This document shows, piece after piece, positions 62,577 through 64,000 of a DNA stretch of 64,000 bases (position 1 is its first letter; every line of letters begins with the position of its first letter). The stretch is from an uncultured Pelagibacteraceae bacterium. GTDB taxonomy: Bacteria; Pseudomonadota; Alphaproteobacteria; Pelagibacterales; Pelagibacteraceae. Both the position numbers and the translations under genes were made by a program. The notes below the pieces were generated by a model. That model saw nothing but the letters and a program-made list of their open reading frames with translations. It searched no databases and was not told the origin of the DNA. The DNA is taken from positions 56,755 to 120,754 of the forward strand of contig CABYCY010000002.1 of assembly GCA_902517615.1 (NCBI GenBank). The letters run 5' to 3'.

Positions 62577-63965
62577 ATGAAATTGAGAAAAGAATTTGAC
62601 AGTATTGGAAGTATTAACGTCCCCAATGACAAATATTGGGGTGCATCAACTCAAAGATCTAATAAATTTTTTAATATTGGTAAAATTTTGGTAAACATTT
62701 CAATTATTAAATCTATAGCAATCATTAAAAGATCTGCGGCTCTAGTTCATGTTAAAGATAAATTAATAAACAGTAAAATTTCAAAAGCAATTGTTAAAGC
62801 TTCTGAAGAAGTCATAAAAGGTAAATTAGATCAAAATTTCCCACTAAAAGTTTGGCAAACTGGATCTGGAACTCAAACAAACATGAATGTTAATGAAGTA
62901 ATTGCTAATAGAGCTATTGAAATCTTGGGTGGTAAAAAGGGAACAAAAAAACCAGTCCATCCTAATGATCATGTTAATAAATCTCAATCTACAAATGATG
63001 TTTTTCCTACTGCTATGCATATTTCTGTTGCGAAAGAAACCTTAGATAAAATGTTACCAAGCCTAAAAATTTTAGAAAAAGAGTTAAAGAAAAAGTCAAA
63101 TGAATTTAAAAATATAGTCAAAATTGGGCGAACACATCTCCAAGACGCAACTCCACTATCTCTTGGCCAAGAATTTTCAGGATATCATGCTCAATTAAAA
63201 AAATGTATTGAAAGAATAGAATATGCTTTAAAAGAAATATACTTTCTTGCACAAGGTGGAACGGCAGTTGGAACAGGAATAAATTCTAAAAAAAATTTTG
63301 ATAAAAAAATTGTAAGAGAAATTGCTAAATTTACAAAAATTAAATTTGAACCTGCACCAAACAAATTTTCAGAACTAGCAGCACATGATGCAATTGTAAA
63401 TTTTTCTGGAACTTTAAACACATGTGCAGTAGCATTAATGAAAATATCAAATGATATCAGATTTTTAGGTTCTGGTCCTAGAGCTGGTTATGGAGAGCTT
63501 ATATTGCCCGAAAATGAACCAGGGTCATCAATAATGCCTGGAAAAGTAAATCCAACTCAGTGTGAAGCAGTAACTATGGTTTGTGTCAAGGTAATTGGAA
63601 ATCACAATGGAATTACAATGGCTGGGTCACATGGTCATTTTGAATTAAATGTTTTTAAGCCACTAATAGCTCATAATATTTTACAATCGATAGATTTAAT
63701 TGCTGACAGTAGTAAAAATTTTGCCCTCTTTTGTGTAAAAGATATTAAGGCAAATAAAAAAAAAATACAAGAACACCTAGATAATTCATTAATGTTAGTA
63801 ACAGCGTTAGCGCCACATATTGGATATGATAATGCTGCAAAAATTGCAAAAAATGCTTTAAAAAATAATACAACTTTAAAGTATGAAACTTTAAAAACAG
63901 GATTAATTAATAAAAAAGATTATGAAAAAATAGTTGACCCTAAAAAAATGATTTATCCCGCATAA
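62577..63965 (+). CDS. fumC: Fumarate hydratase, class II
   Basis: TCA-cycle enzyme interconverting fumarate and malate. The 462-residue protein has WGASTQRS, QTGSGTQTNMNVNEVIANRA, HVNKSQSTNDVFPTA, GRTHLQDATPLSLGQEF and the superfamily signature GSSIMPGKVNPTQCE near residue 320. Iron-independent, about family length. Ends 35 bp before the right edge. Confidence 0.97.
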   Translation: MKLRKEFDSIGSINVPNDKYWGASTQRSNKFFNIGKILVNISIIKSIAIIKRSAALVHVKDKLINSKISKAIVKASEEVIKGKLDQNFPLKVWQTGSGTQTNMNVNEVIANRAIEILGGKKGTKKPVHPNDHVNKSQSTNDVFPTAMHISVAKETLDKMLPSLKILEKELKKKSNEFKNIVKIGRTHLQDATPLSLGQEFSGYHAQLKKCIERIEYALKEIYFLAQGGTAVGTGINSKKNFDKKIVREIAKFTKIKFEPAPNKFSELAAHDAIVNFSGTLNTCAVALMKISNDIRFLGSGPRAGYGELILPENEPGSSIMPGKVNPTQCEAVTMVCVKVIGNHNGITMAGSHGHFELNVFKPLIAHNILQSIDLIADSSKNFALFCVKDIKANKKKIQEHLDNSLMLVTALAPHIGYDNAAKIAKNALKNNTTLKYETLKTGLINKKDYEKIVDPKKMIYPA

Positions 63966-64000
63966 TTTTTAAATGCATTATTCAAAAGGTTTTTAAAATA

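Overview
The window is about 64 kb of very AT-rich, tightly packed bacterial chromosome with 1-11 nt gene overlaps. Gene content points to a SAR11 alphaproteobacterium (Candidatus Pelagibacter-like): a proteorhodopsin, a tandem glycine riboswitch on gcvT, short intergenic gaps, many ABC/TRAP binding-protein transporters, and a GAAC-N7-GAAC LexA-type box. This placement is inferred from content, not from a search. No gene-free stretch exceeds about 300 bases. Layout: (1) 1-5.7 kb holds gcvT (cut by the left edge) under a tandem glycine riboswitch, then a DMT permease, the 5-oxoprolinase genes pxpC/pxpB and divergent pxpA, a secreted TPR protein and a YcsI/D-glutamate-cyclase-like gene. Together these look like a D-glutamate/5-oxoproline salvage locus. 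(2) 5.7-10.4 kb is a complete Liv-type ABC transporter with its binding protein. (3) 10.5-25.9 kb is mostly housekeeping: terC, panB, gloA, guaA, a CBS-less guaB, rlmE, pssA, psd, icd, alaS, recA, a TolC-family protein and a glycerate-kinase-like protein. (4) 25.9-28.9 kb has a GFA protein, a VOC protein, the SOS-type umuDC pair and a small Cys-tailed protein. (5) 28.9-36 kb is a catabolic cluster: a BKACE enzyme, a flavin aromatic hydroxylase, a two-domain extradiol-type dioxygenase, an FAH-family hydrolase and a full TRAP transporter. Hydroxylation, ring cleavage and C-C hydrolysis of an imported aromatic or organic acid is the obvious reading. (6) 36-49 kb is the strangest region. Here 11 co-oriented minus-strand genes, one a 42-codon ORF, encode two membrane-associated glycosyltransferases, a DUF1800/DUF1501 pair (DUF1501 with a Tat signal), a tiny membrane protein, a secreted CxxC protein, an 819-residue secreted Met/Gly/Ala-rich repetitive protein, a clan-A glycosidase-like protein, two secreted polysaccharide-lyase-like proteins and a sulfatase. 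This is my best candidate for an undescribed surface-glycan or extracellular-matrix system. (7) 49-58.6 kb has dksA lacking its zinc finger plus two micro-ORFs, a GST, an FNR/ferredoxin/desaturase electron-transfer operon, a blue-tuned proteorhodopsin, prpE/acs, an SMR transporter, a dihydroorotase and ygfZ. (8) 58.6-60.3 kb is a 1.6-kb segment between tRNA-Leu(GAG) and an exact 30-bp copy of that tRNA's 3' end. It carries one trypsin-like protease gene and inner imperfect direct repeats, and looks like a small or decayed integrated element. (9) 60.3-64 kb holds nadA, nadC, a MazG-like gene and fumC.
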